In this document: one piece after another, positions 22,762 through 30,785 of the stretch
How positions within the stretch are numbered: position 1 is the first letter of the stretch
How the letters are laid out: every line of letters starts with the position of its first letter
Assembly: GCA_021799435.1 (NCBI GenBank)
Contig: JAJZAN010000021.1
Coordinates: forward strand, 1-40,293
Source: Bacillota bacterium
GTDB taxonomy: Bacteria; Bacillota; Sulfobacillia; Sulfobacillales; Sulfobacillaceae
Reading direction: 5' to 3'
Length of the DNA stretch: 40,293 nt
Position numbers and translations under genes: made by a program
The notes under the pieces: model-generated
Database searches by the model: none
Told to the model about the DNA's origin: nothing
Seen by the model: only the letters and a program-made list of their open reading frames with translations

Positions 22762-23361
22762 ATGCTCATTGGTTACGCACGGGTTTCGACCGCCGATCAA
22801 ACCCTCGCGCTGCAGGACGATGCGTTGCGGTGGGCGGGATGCGAGAAAATTTTCCAAGATGTCATGTCGGGCAGTACGACCGAGCGCCCGGGGCTATCCG
22901 AGGCTTTGGCGTATGCCCGATCGGGCGATGTGCTGGTGGTGTGGAAGCTCGACCGGCTGGGCCGGTCCTTGGCTCATCTCATCCAGGTCGTCCAGCAGCT
23001 GCAGGCGGATGGCATCGGGTTTCGGAGTCTGCAAGAGAATATGGACACGACGACCCCGGGTGGCCAACTCATCTTCCATATCTTTGGGGCGTTGGCGGAA
23101 TTTGAACGGTCGCTCATCCGGGAGCGCACCCAAGCAGGGCTCGCGGCGGCCCGCGCCCGAGGCCATGCGGGAGGCCGGCCCCGGGTCATGAGCGCCCACA
23201 CGCTGCGCATGGCCCGGCAACTCCTCGCGGATCCCGATCAGACGGTCAATCAGGTGTGTCAAGTGCTGCAGGTGTCGCGCTCGACCCTGTATCGGTATTT
23301 GAAAGCCGCCCCGAAAGATCCCGGAGGTCCGGAGCATGCCGGTCGCCTTTCTCACTCCTGA
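22762..23361 (+). CDS. tnpR: Tn3-family serine resolvase
   Basis: A 199-residue protein starting MLIGYARVSTADQ; Ser9 is the nucleophile of the resolvase/invertase family. Conserved arginines follow in WKLDRLGRSL and in FERSLIRERTQAGL, and a C-terminal helix-turn-helix (DQTVNQVCQVLQVSRSTLYRYL) binds res. It resolves the cointegrate made during replicative transposition. The ATG at 22762 is chosen over an upstream frame start because it opens the conserved fold and has GAAAGG before it. It overlaps tnpA by 26 bases. Confidence 0.93.
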   Translation: MLIGYARVSTADQTLALQDDALRWAGCEKIFQDVMSGSTTERPGLSEALAYARSGDVLVVWKLDRLGRSLAHLIQVVQQLQADGIGFRSLQENMDTTTPGGQLIFHIFGALAEFERSLIRERTQAGLAAARARGHAGGRPRVMSAHTLRMARQLLADPDQTVNQVCQVLQVSRSTLYRYLKAAPKDPGGPEHAGRLSHS

Positions 23362-26335
23362 GCAGGAAGCCCAGTACGGGCGATTTGCGGGAGCGCCGAC
23401 CCCCCAGCAATTGGCCCAATTCTTTTGGTTTGACGAGGTGGATCGGGCCCACATTGACCGCCATCGCGGCGCGCATAATCGCTTAGGATTTGCCCTGCAA
23501 TTGGGTACCGTACGTTTTTTAGGCACGTTTCTCACGGACCCGGCGGCGGTTCCGCCCCCCGTCGTGGAGTACGTGGCGCAGCAACTGGTGGTCGATGCCG
23601 TCGCCCCCGACCTGTTGGTGACGTATCGCGGGCTGGAGAGCCGGTGGGACCATACCCGCGAAATTCGGGAAATCTACGGTTATCAGGATTTCACCGATCA
23701 ACCCGCGCATTGGCGCCTGGTCCGATGGCTGTACCAGCGGGCGTGGCTGATGGCCGAACGCCCCAGTGTGTTGTTTGACCGGACCACGGCCCACTTAGTC
23801 GAACAGAAAATCCTCTTGCCCGGGGTCACCACGCTGACCCGTTTGGTGGCCCAGGCCCGCGACCGAGCCCAGGCTCGCCTCTGGCAGCGTCTGGCGGCCT
23901 TACCCCATCCGGCTCAACGCGACGCGCTCGAGCACCTCCTATCGGCGGACCCCAAGAGCCGCATCGCCCCGCTGGATCGCCTCCGGCGCGCCCCCACCCG
24001 ACCGAGTGTTCGGGGATTTCAGCACGCGCTGGACCGTCTGGACACCTTGCGTGCGTTGGGTGCCGGCGACTGGAATCTTCCATCGATTCCACCGGCACGG
24101 TTAGCGGCGTTGGCCCGTCATGCGGCCACGGTGCGGGCTCAGGCCATCGCGCGGATGCCCGAGGACCGGCGGATGGCGACTCTGGTCGCCTTTACGGCCG
24201 TGTTCACGACCCGCGCCCAAGACGACCTGATCGAGCTCTTGGAGCGCTATTTGACCGAACTGTTGGCTCGCACCCAGCGCCGGTCGGACCAACAACGCCT
24301 GCGCACGCTGCGCGATCTCGATGCGGCCGCCCGGGCGTTACGGGAGGCTTGTGAGGTCCTCCTCCAGGAGGCCGATCCCCAAACGGACGTGCGGACGGCC
24401 GTGTTTGCCCGGGTCTCGAAAGAGGCGCTGACCACCGCCATCCGCCAAGTCGATACCTTGACGCATCCGCCGGATCAGACCGTCGCCTTTCAGGAACTCT
24501 GGCGCCATTACCCGACCATCCGGCAGGTGTTGCCGCGACTGTTGGCCGCCATCGCGTGGCGGGCCACCCCGGCGGGCCAGGGTACCTTGGACGCCTGGAA
24601 TTTCTTGCGTGAGCACGAACGCCAAGCGGGGCGTTCCTGGGTTACGGCCCCCATCGCGGGGATAGCGGCGGGGTGGCGGGCCGTGGTCGTCGGCGAGCAA
24701 GGCCGGATTGCGAAGAAAGCCTACACCTTCTGGGTGTTGTCGCGGGTCCTGGAGAGCGTCCGCTCCCACGACCTGTATGTGACCCCGAGCGAACGCTATG
24801 GCGATCCGCGCGCCCAACTGCTCCAAGGTGCCGCCTGGGACGCGGTGCGCCCGCAGGCGATCCGGACGCTGAATTGGGCAGCGGATGCGGAATCGGCCTT
24901 ACGCCCCCTGCGGGAGGCGCTCGACACGGCCTACCGCACGACCGCCGCGCATTGGGACACCAATCCGGCTGTCCGGTTGGAATCCTTTGCCGGCAAGGAT
25001 CGCCTGGTGTTGAGCCCGCTAGACCGGCTGGAGGACCCGGCCTCTCTACGCCAGTTGCGAACCCGGGTGGCGACCCTGCTGCCGCGCCCCACGTTGCCGG
25101 ATTTACTCCTGGAGGTGCATCAATGGACCGGGTTCGCCGACGCCTTCACCCATGTCAGCGAGGGCGGCGAGCGGGTGAAAGATTTGGCCCTCAGTGTGTG
25201 CGCCGTGTTGTTGGCGCAAGCCTGCAACATTGGACTGGACCCGGTCGTCCATGCCGGGATTCCGGCGCTGGCCTATGATCGGCTGACCTGGGTCACCCAA
25301 AATTACGTGCGCGCGGAGACGCTCGCCGCCGCCAATGCCACGCTGGTGGATTATCATGCCCAGCTGCCGCTAGCCCAACAGTGGGGATCTGGGGAGGTCG
25401 CCTCCGCGGATGGCTTGCGGTTCGTGGTGCCCGTCCACTCGGTCCACGCGGGTGCCAACCCCAAATACTTTGGGTCCGGCCGCGGCGTGACCTACTACAA
25501 TTTCACGAGCGATCAATTCAGTGGATTTAATGCGCTCGTCATTGCCGGCACCTTGCGGGATTCGCTGCGCCTCCTGGAGGGTGTCCTCGACCAACAAACC
25601 GGACTCCATCCCCAGGAGATTATGACGGATACGGCCGGGTACAGTGATTTGATTTTTGGCCTCTTCGGCTTGCTTGGCTACCAATTCAGTCCGCGACTCG
25701 CCGACATCGGCGAAGCCCGATTCTGGCGGTGGGAGGCGGACCCAGACTATGGCGTCCTCAATCGCCTGGCGCGGCAACGGATTCACGCGGACCTGATCCT
25801 CCGCCATTGGGACGACATGCTCCGCGTCGCCGGCTCCTTAAAGTGGGGGACGGTGAACGCGACCGCCCTCATCCAGGCGCTGCAACACGGGGGACGGCCG
25901 ACCCTATTGGGGCGCGCCATTGGGGAACTCGGGCGGATTTACAAAACCCGGTACCTGTTGGCTTATTTGGATGATGAAAGCTACCGGCGGCGGATTCTCA
26001 CCCAGTTGAACCGCGGCGAAGCGCGACACAGTCTCGCCCGGGCGGTGTTCTACGGCAAACGGGGGGAGCTGCATCAAGCGTATCGCGAAGGCCAAGAGGA
26101 TCAACTCAACGCCCTCGGTCTCGTCGTCAACGCCATGGTGCTGTGGAATACGCGGTACATGGAACAGGCGTTGGCATCGCTTCGTCAGCGCGGCCAGGAG
26201 GTCTCGGACGAGGATATCGCCCGCCTCTCCCCGTTGGGCCACGACCACATCACGAAGTTGGGGCACTATTCGTTTGAGGTGCCTGAGGTGGTCATGCAAG
26301 GGCTTCTTCGGCCCTTAATGCCCTCGGAGGAATAA
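23336..26335 (+). CDS. tnpA: Tn3-family transposase
   Basis: A 999-residue transposase, full length for the family. The N-terminal part (1-170) is the DUF4158-type end-binding domain, followed by a long helical region and the C-terminal DDE domain (about 570-960). The first catalytic Asp lies in ASADGLRFVVPVHSV (about residue 691), the second in MTDTAGYSD (Asp765), and the Glu in YREGQEDQLNALGL (near 917). It binds the 38-bp ends and carries out replicative transposition, leaving 5-bp duplications. No frameshift or stop is seen. It overlaps tnpR, and its stop is 19 bases from the right inverted repeat. Confidence 0.96.
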   Translation: MPVAFLTPEQEAQYGRFAGAPTPQQLAQFFWFDEVDRAHIDRHRGAHNRLGFALQLGTVRFLGTFLTDPAAVPPPVVEYVAQQLVVDAVAPDLLVTYRGLESRWDHTREIREIYGYQDFTDQPAHWRLVRWLYQRAWLMAERPSVLFDRTTAHLVEQKILLPGVTTLTRLVAQARDRAQARLWQRLAALPHPAQRDALEHLLSADPKSRIAPLDRLRRAPTRPSVRGFQHALDRLDTLRALGAGDWNLPSIPPARLAALARHAATVRAQAIARMPEDRRMATLVAFTAVFTTRAQDDLIELLERYLTELLARTQRRSDQQRLRTLRDLDAAARALREACEVLLQEADPQTDVRTAVFARVSKEALTTAIRQVDTLTHPPDQTVAFQELWRHYPTIRQVLPRLLAAIAWRATPAGQGTLDAWNFLREHERQAGRSWVTAPIAGIAAGWRAVVVGEQGRIAKKAYTFWVLSRVLESVRSHDLYVTPSERYGDPRAQLLQGAAWDAVRPQAIRTLNWAADAESALRPLREALDTAYRTTAAHWDTNPAVRLESFAGKDRLVLSPLDRLEDPASLRQLRTRVATLLPRPTLPDLLLEVHQWTGFADAFTHVSEGGERVKDLALSVCAVLLAQACNIGLDPVVHAGIPALAYDRLTWVTQNYVRAETLAAANATLVDYHAQLPLAQQWGSGEVASADGLRFVVPVHSVHAGANPKYFGSGRGVTYYNFTSDQFSGFNALVIAGTLRDSLRLLEGVLDQQTGLHPQEIMTDTAGYSDLIFGLFGLLGYQFSPRLADIGEARFWRWEADPDYGVLNRLARQRIHADLILRHWDDMLRVAGSLKWGTVNATALIQALQHGGRPTLLGRAIGELGRIYKTRYLLAYLDDESYRRRILTQLNRGEARHSLARAVFYGKRGELHQAYREGQEDQLNALGLVVNAMVLWNTRYMEQALASLRQRGQEVSDEDIARLSPLGHDHITKLGHYSFEVPEVVMQGLLRPLMPSEE

Positions 26336-26354
26336 GTCGCTGCCAAGCATTGTC

Positions 26355-26392
26355 CTTATTCCGGTTTTTCGTTCGGATGCTACAGAGACCCC
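26355..26392 (-). repeat. transposon right terminal inverted repeat (38 bp)
   Basis: Complement of 17888-17925 with one mismatch. Read inward it begins GGGGTCTCTGTAGCATCC and ends in TAAG. Confidence 0.95.
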
Positions 26393-26397
26393 AATAC
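26393..26397. repeat. target-site duplication, right copy (AATAC)
   Basis: Exact copy of 17883-17887, directly abutting the right inverted repeat. Confidence 0.92.
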
Positions 26398-26409
26398 CAA
26401 GAGGCCGAC

Positions 26410-27111
26410 TTACCAGGCAGCCAAACTTCCCATCAAAGCGGCCCCCGCCACAAGGCCCAGGACAGCGGCGGCTCTGTTTTCACGCCACGATTCCGGCAAC
26501 GTATCTTGAACAACCACGTACAGCATGGCGCCCGCCGCAAAGGCTAAAATAACGGCGTTGATCCCATGCGAGACGGAACCCAGCATCAGCGGCACGAGCG
26601 TCCCCATGGGCGTTATCAGGCTAATTAGCAGGGTCAGAGCAAAGATTTTACGCCGTCCCACCCCGCTCGCCGCCAGAGGCGCCGCGATGCTCATCCCCTC
26701 GGGCATGTTGTGCAACGCAATAGCCAAGGCCATGATAATGCCGAGTTTGGCGTGCAGGGAATGCCCAGCACCGATGGCCATGCCTTCCGGCAAATCGTGC
26801 ACTGCAATGGCCAGCGCGATCGACTGTCCGGTTCGTCGGAGCCGCGATAGCGAGGGATCGCCCGACTTCCACAGTCCCGTGAAAAAAGCCATGCTGACCA
26901 CGCCGAATACGCATCCTGAAATGAATGCCGGAATTCCTCCGGTGTTGAGACTGGCCGGGGCCAATTCGGTAACCACCACCGTCACCATGACCCCGGACGC
27001 CAATGCCAGAATAAAGCTGAGCATCCATGGCCGCAGGGTTCGAAAGCGCAACACCACCAGCGCGCCGAGCGGGGTTGAGAGACCGGATAGAAAGCTTATG
27101 GCCAAAATCAT
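26410..27111 (-). CDS. ZIP-family metal transporter
   Basis: A 233-residue, eight-helix ZIP protein. The two metal-site motifs are H105-DLPEG in helix 4 and H134-NMPEG in helix 5, the GufA/ZupT-like pattern for uptake of zinc, manganese or iron. The ATG at 27111 starts the first hydrophobic helix; GGGGGC lies about 10 bases upstream, and longer in-frame starts add only unlikely sequence. The His-rich cytoplasmic loop found in many ZIPs is short here. The stop lies 13 bases from the transposon's target duplication, so the gene is intact but separated from the terminator at 17821-17858 by the insertion. Confidence 0.85.
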   Translation of the reverse strand: MILAISFLSGLSTPLGALVVLRFRTLRPWMLSFILALASGVMVTVVVTELAPASLNTGGIPAFISGCVFGVVSMAFFTGLWKSGDPSLSRLRRTGQSIALAIAVHDLPEGMAIGAGHSLHAKLGIIMALAIALHNMPEGMSIAAPLAASGVGRRKIFALTLLISLITPMGTLVPLMLGSVSHGINAVILAFAAGAMLYVVVQDTLPESWRENRAAAVLGLVAGAALMGSLAAW

Positions 27112-27155
27112 CGTCCGAATGCCCCCAAGGGTTGTCTTGCTTATGGCTATGCCAC

Positions 27156-27178
27156 TACCCGGGATGGCATCCCGGGTA
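27156..27178. promoter_or_regulatory. perfect inverted repeat between ZIP and SDR genes
   Basis: TACCCGGGAT-GGC-ATCCCGGGTA is a perfect 10-bp inverted repeat in the divergent region, 45 bases upstream of the ZIP start. It could be an operator for a dimeric regulator or an RNA hairpin. The rest of 27112-27380 shows nothing else clear. Confidence 0.4.
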
Positions 27179-27380
27179 TTTCGCCAAGGAGGTCCGGAAT
27201 TATCTGCAAGGGGATTGCCGATGGGTCGTCGAAGAGGGGGACAGGACATCGAGGCGGCAGGCGTATAGGGCAACCAAGCGAGTGGACAGCAGGAAGCTGT
27301 GGAAGGACGGGGAGGGCACGATGACGGGACGTCAGAACCTAAACCTGTTGCAGGGCACACAATCATGGGAGGTTGGTAAC

Positions 27381-28163
27381 ATGGACAGCGCTGACCTTAG
27401 CGGCAAGTACATCCTTGTCACGGGTGCTTCGAGTGGATTAGGATTGGCGATGGCAGAAGCTTTGCTGAGGGCGAGGGCGACGGTGGCCCTGGCATCACGG
27501 CCCGGGACCAAACTTGATGAGGCGGTCGTTCGCCTTCGAGATGCCGGATACGATGCCCACAAGGTGGCCCTTGACGTTCGGTCCGTGGAGTCTGTGGAGG
27601 ATGCCGTACGATGGGTGCGCGAGACCTGGGGCCATATCGATGTGCTGGTCAATAACGCAGGGATTGGCATGAGAACTGTCAATCCGCGGTTTATGGTGGA
27701 TCCACAGCCTTTTTACGAAGTGACACCGCTGGGCTTTCGCGATGTCATCGAGACAAACCTGATGGGATATTTTTTGGTGGCCCGAGGGTTTGCGCCATTG
27801 ATGGTGCAGCAGCGCCATGGGAAAATCATCAACATCTCCATGAACCATGAGACCATGCGTCGCCGGGGCTTTGTCCCCTATGGTCCGTCCCGCGCCGGGT
27901 CGGAGTCATTGTCCCGCATCATGGCTGAGGATCTGCGGCCATATGGTGTGACCGTGAACATGTTGCTGCCGGGCGGTGCCACCGAAACCGGCATGATTCC
28001 GGAGGACATGAAAGTCTTGTTGACGGCACCCCTGTTACAGCCCGACGTGATGTCCGAACCTATTGTGTTCTTGGCCTCGCCGCAATCCGATGGGATCACC
28101 GGTGAACGGCTGGTGGCGAAGCAATTCCGCGAGTGGGTGGCCAAGCACGGGAGCGACGCCTGA
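27381..28163 (+). CDS. short-chain dehydrogenase/reductase with altered YxxxK motif
   Basis: A 260-residue classical SDR. The cofactor loop is TGASSGLG (14-21), with NNAGIG and the ETNLMGYF helix in their usual places. The catalytic motif YxxxK reads Y167-G-P-S-R171: the lysine that orients the nicotinamide ribose and lowers the tyrosine pKa is replaced by arginine. The catalytic Ser may be in INISMNHE. LLPGGATETGM follows as in the subgroup. The ATG at 27381 has GGGAGG 8 bases upstream; the longer open frame upstream is not family sequence. The substrate is unknown and activity is uncertain given the substitution. Confidence 0.85.
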   Translation: MDSADLSGKYILVTGASSGLGLAMAEALLRARATVALASRPGTKLDEAVVRLRDAGYDAHKVALDVRSVESVEDAVRWVRETWGHIDVLVNNAGIGMRTVNPRFMVDPQPFYEVTPLGFRDVIETNLMGYFLVARGFAPLMVQQRHGKIINISMNHETMRRRGFVPYGPSRAGSESLSRIMAEDLRPYGVTVNMLLPGGATETGMIPEDMKVLLTAPLLQPDVMSEPIVFLASPQSDGITGERLVAKQFREWVAKHGSDA

Positions 28164-28227
28164 TTGGTGCCGGCTGGGACGTCACCGAATAGTTCTCGGG
28201 GGCTTGAAGACCCGCATGGACATGTCA

Positions 28228-28255
28228 GGCGCCAGCTCGGGACTGTCCTGGCGCC
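28228..28255 (+). promoter_or_regulatory. hairpin directly before a ribosome binding site
   Basis: GGCGCCAG and CTGGCGCC form a perfect 8-bp stem with a 12-base loop, ending four bases before AGGAGG of the gene at 28272. It may end the SDR transcript weakly or influence translation of the next gene. Confidence 0.4.
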
Positions 28256-28271
28256 AACAGGAGGCGAGCGC

Positions 28272-28784
28272 ATGGAGGTCTGTCACACTGACCGGCTGTA
28301 CCATTACATCTTAAACGGGGACGAGGCGATTGATGCCATCGTGGAGAAGGGACTCTTGCCGCTGAGCGCCATGCCGGACCATCCTCGATGGCTAAGCGTG
28401 CAAACCCTCTACCCGCATCACTTTGAATCTCTGCACAAGCTGTTTGCGGAACCAGTGGTGGCGACCCCTTATCGGAACTCGGGCATCTTTTTGACGCCAA
28501 TCGACTTCCGGGCGTTACCTGACCAATCCCTGTCGCGATATCGACGCCTCACCATACCGCTCGCCGCCATTAAGCCGACCGAAGCGGCCGTCACCTACGA
28601 ATGGGAGGCCACTCGGATAGTGCTTCCGCTGTCGCAGGAGACGCTAAAAGAGGTTCAGAATCGATGGACTGCGGACGTCGTCCGCACGTGGTTTGGCCGC
28701 GATCGCCATCGACTGTTCTTTCATGTTCCTCAAGTTGTGACATACCAAGAGCGCATTCCTATTCCTAGCGAATGGGTGGAGTAG
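28272..28784 (+). CDS. conserved-looking soluble protein, unrecognised
   Basis: A 170-residue protein from an ATG preceded by AGGAGG at 7 bases. It has a mixed, globular composition with no signal peptide or membrane segment. Features: an N-terminal RLYHYILNGDEAIDAIVEKG, a Pro/His-rich middle (DHPRWLSVQTLYPHHFESLH), and a C-terminal WTADVVRTWFGRDRHRLFFHVPQ. The opening resembles proteins that fold around a surface-exposed N-terminal strand, but I recognise no family. It is 108 bases downstream of the SDR on the same strand and may be co-transcribed with it. Confidence 0.6.
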   Translation: MEVCHTDRLYHYILNGDEAIDAIVEKGLLPLSAMPDHPRWLSVQTLYPHHFESLHKLFAEPVVATPYRNSGIFLTPIDFRALPDQSLSRYRRLTIPLAAIKPTEAAVTYEWEATRIVLPLSQETLKEVQNRWTADVVRTWFGRDRHRLFFHVPQVVTYQERIPIPSEWVE

Positions 28785-28838
28785 CTGGAAAAAGGGCGTC
28801 CAATGGGGCCGTGAGCCGCTGGCGACGTCAAGCCGAGG

Positions 28839-30110
28839 TTAGTTCCGGGCCTGATGCCACGAACGTCCTCCATCGGTTGTCACCCACATCTTACCCCCAT
28901 GCGGAGGGGTTCCAGCGGTCCACCAACCCGTGTCCGAAGATAAGAAGCCGAAGGAATCCACCGTCTTGGATGGGGCCGATGCCCGCTCGAACGTGCGACC
29001 GCCGTTGATCGTGTACAGCAACGTGAGTGCGCGGTGAGACCCGCGCCCGACGACAATCCATCCCACCCGACGGTTGAGAAAGTCCGTCGATACCACGTAC
29101 GAGCCTCTTGGTCCACGCCATATGACTCGCCACCCATTGCCCGCATTCCGATACACCAGCCACAGGGTCTTGCCTGAGGTTGCGTCCGCCGACGACTGTA
29201 ACGTAGCCACGAGATAGCTCACGCCTGGTGTTGGCGTTTGCACACCGCCGTAGGGAACGGCGGACGGGGTGGTCGGACCTGTTGGCCCCATGTGGCTCGG
29301 CAGTGGCAATGAGCTCGCCGTGATCCGCCCGGGAACGACGCGAAACACAGTCGGTACCCCAGGAGCGGGTCGATTGCCGTTCGTCGAGGACACGGCCCAG
29401 CCACGCTTCAAGGAGGTGGGGGAGGCGCCGACCAGCATGGGTTGGCCGGTTGGTACGTGTGTCAATGTCAGAATACGGACCTGCTGAAGACGAGCTCCCG
29501 CTGCGCGGACCCCCTCAATCGCCTCCGAGAGCTGCCGATGCGGCCCAGTTCGGTCATCCAGAACCCAGGCCGCTTGCGCCTTATAAGCTTGAATACTGAT
29601 AAGGTTCGGAATCCAGGGCAGGGCAATGGTTGTTCGTTGCCATGTCTGTCCCATATTGGTTGTGAGCCAGACCGTGTACCGTGTCCCAGGTTTCTCCGCT
29701 TGGCCCAGCACCCACAGGGTAGACGGAGATGAGGCCGCCACGCCGTGCATATCGATCACTGACGTTTTGCTCCAGGTCCGGCCGGCGGTGCGCGTCACAT
29801 ATAAGCGGCCTTGCAGACTTTCGGCCCAACCGCTATTTGGCGAGGTCATCTGCATGTCTAGCAGGGGGGGCAGCGAGGCAATGCCCGAGTCTCGACCGGC
29901 CGCCTGTTGGTTTAGGCCCGACAAGGCGGGTACGACGATGGCAAGGCTGGCCGCGGCAGCAACGGCAGCCGGCCACAGCAGCTGTCGGGGCCCCTTGATA
30001 CTCCGGACGTTCTGCCAAAACTGCGGCGACGCGGTAAAGCTCCAGCGTTCCGCCGCCCTCGGGAGGTACGAATCGAACGAGCGGCGGAGGGTCTCGTCAT
30101 CATGCGCCAT
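28839..30110 (-). CDS. membrane-anchored Asp-box protein, putative anti-sigma factor
   Basis: A 423-residue protein with a cytoplasmic N-terminus of about 45 residues (DETLRRSFDSYLPRAAERWS), one membrane helix (about 47-66, AAVAAAASLAIVVPALSGL) and a large extracytoplasmic part. That part has repeated Asp-box turns: AGRTWSKTS, MGQTWQRTT, NGGRTFERAS and DGGRSWHQA at the end, with the beta-propeller spacing. The gene starts inside the end of the ECF sigma gene (11-base overlap), the usual position of a cognate anti-sigma factor. There is no zinc-finger (HxxxCxxC) anti-sigma motif, so inhibition of the sigma factor is inferred from order and topology only. Confidence 0.68.
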   Translation of the reverse strand: MAHDDETLRRSFDSYLPRAAERWSFTASPQFWQNVRSIKGPRQLLWPAAVAAAASLAIVVPALSGLNQQAAGRDSGIASLPPLLDMQMTSPNSGWAESLQGRLYVTRTAGRTWSKTSVIDMHGVAASSPSTLWVLGQAEKPGTRYTVWLTTNMGQTWQRTTIALPWIPNLISIQAYKAQAAWVLDDRTGPHRQLSEAIEGVRAAGARLQQVRILTLTHVPTGQPMLVGASPTSLKRGWAVSSTNGNRPAPGVPTVFRVVPGRITASSLPLPSHMGPTGPTTPSAVPYGGVQTPTPGVSYLVATLQSSADATSGKTLWLVYRNAGNGWRVIWRGPRGSYVVSTDFLNRRVGWIVVGRGSHRALTLLYTINGGRTFERASAPSKTVDSFGFLSSDTGWWTAGTPPHGGKMWVTTDGGRSWHQARN

Positions 30111-30600
30111 GGTCTGTCTCTCCCTCCTTCATCCAGTGTCGACGAAACCGTTCCCGAGCCCGGTGCAGCCGGGACTTCACGGTATGGACGGAAATCGCAT
30201 AATGCTCCGCGAGCCTCGCGATAGACCATTCCTGGTAATAGAACAGCAAGAGTAACTCGCGGTCGAGAGCGCGGAGACTGTCCAAGATGCGTTCCACGTC
30301 AACCGACCGATCGTCCGAGAGGGCCACCTCGGTGTTATAGGGCAGGATATCCCAGGCCGCCGGCCGCTGCCGCCGATGGTAGTCAATGGCGAGACGGCGT
30401 GCGACAGTGTAGAGCCAGCCTGCGTGGAGGGTTTTGGTCGGGTGTCGGAGATGTTCTCGGTACAGGCGCAGAAACGCCTCTTGGGCAATATCCTGGGCCG
30501 CATGATAGTCGTGCGTGTACGTGCCCACAAACCGCACCAATGGGTCTCCGTGCTCCAGAATCCATCGCCCCAGCCAATGGTCTAGACTGTCCACCGCCAT
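30100..30600 (-). CDS. ECF-type RNA polymerase sigma factor
   Basis: A 166-residue protein. Region 2 includes YHAAQDIAQEAFLRLYREH (core binding and -10 recognition); region 4 includes LDRELLLLFYYQEWSIARLA and ISVHTVKSRLHRARERFRR (-35 recognition). The ATG at 30600 is preceded by AGGGGAGGGGG and is preferred over the longer frame to 30714, which lacks sigma-like sequence. It is co-transcribed with the Asp-box membrane protein, which overlaps it. A surface or envelope stimulus is likely for such a pair; the regulon is unknown. Confidence 0.9.
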   Translation of the reverse strand: MAVDSLDHWLGRWILEHGDPLVRFVGTYTHDYHAAQDIAQEAFLRLYREHLRHPTKTLHAGWLYTVARRLAIDYHRRQRPAAWDILPYNTEVALSDDRSVDVERILDSLRALDRELLLLFYYQEWSIARLAEHYAISVHTVKSRLHRARERFRRHWMKEGETDHGA

Positions 30601-30785
30601 TCCCCCTCCCCTAGATATAACGTGGCGAGGAGACTTCCGGATCGCAGGCAGCGAGAATATTTTTCCGACTGAGGCCGTTTCCCTCCTCAGGGGGGAATGG
30701 TATTCTCTGGACAACTGTGCCTCAGCCAGGGGTCATTGCCACACACATCAAGTGGGCCAGCGCGTTTAAGGGGGGAGGAGATAGC

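Larger units (their letters stand above)
17888..26392 (+). mobile_element. Tn3-family transposon, complete, 8,505 bp
   Basis: The boundaries are set by 38-bp terminal inverted repeats that agree at 37 of 38 positions. They start with GGGG and end in TAAG as Tn3-family ends do, and they are flanked by a perfect 5-bp direct repeat AATAC. At the right end, a serine resolvase gene overlaps a 999-residue DDE transposase gene. The left two thirds (about 18000-22400) is cargo: riboswitch, LuxR-type regulator, holin-like protein, split sigma pair, lipoprotein and DUF1906-like lysin. The cargo looks more A+T-rich than tnpA, which suggests a separate origin. Intact ends, intact duplication and full-length transposition genes point to a recent insertion. 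Confidence 0.95.

Noticed and set aside
17888-26392. Integrated prophage (because of holin- and lysin-like genes)
   Set aside because: There are no capsid, portal, terminase or integrase genes, and the borders are Tn3 inverted repeats with a 5-bp duplication.
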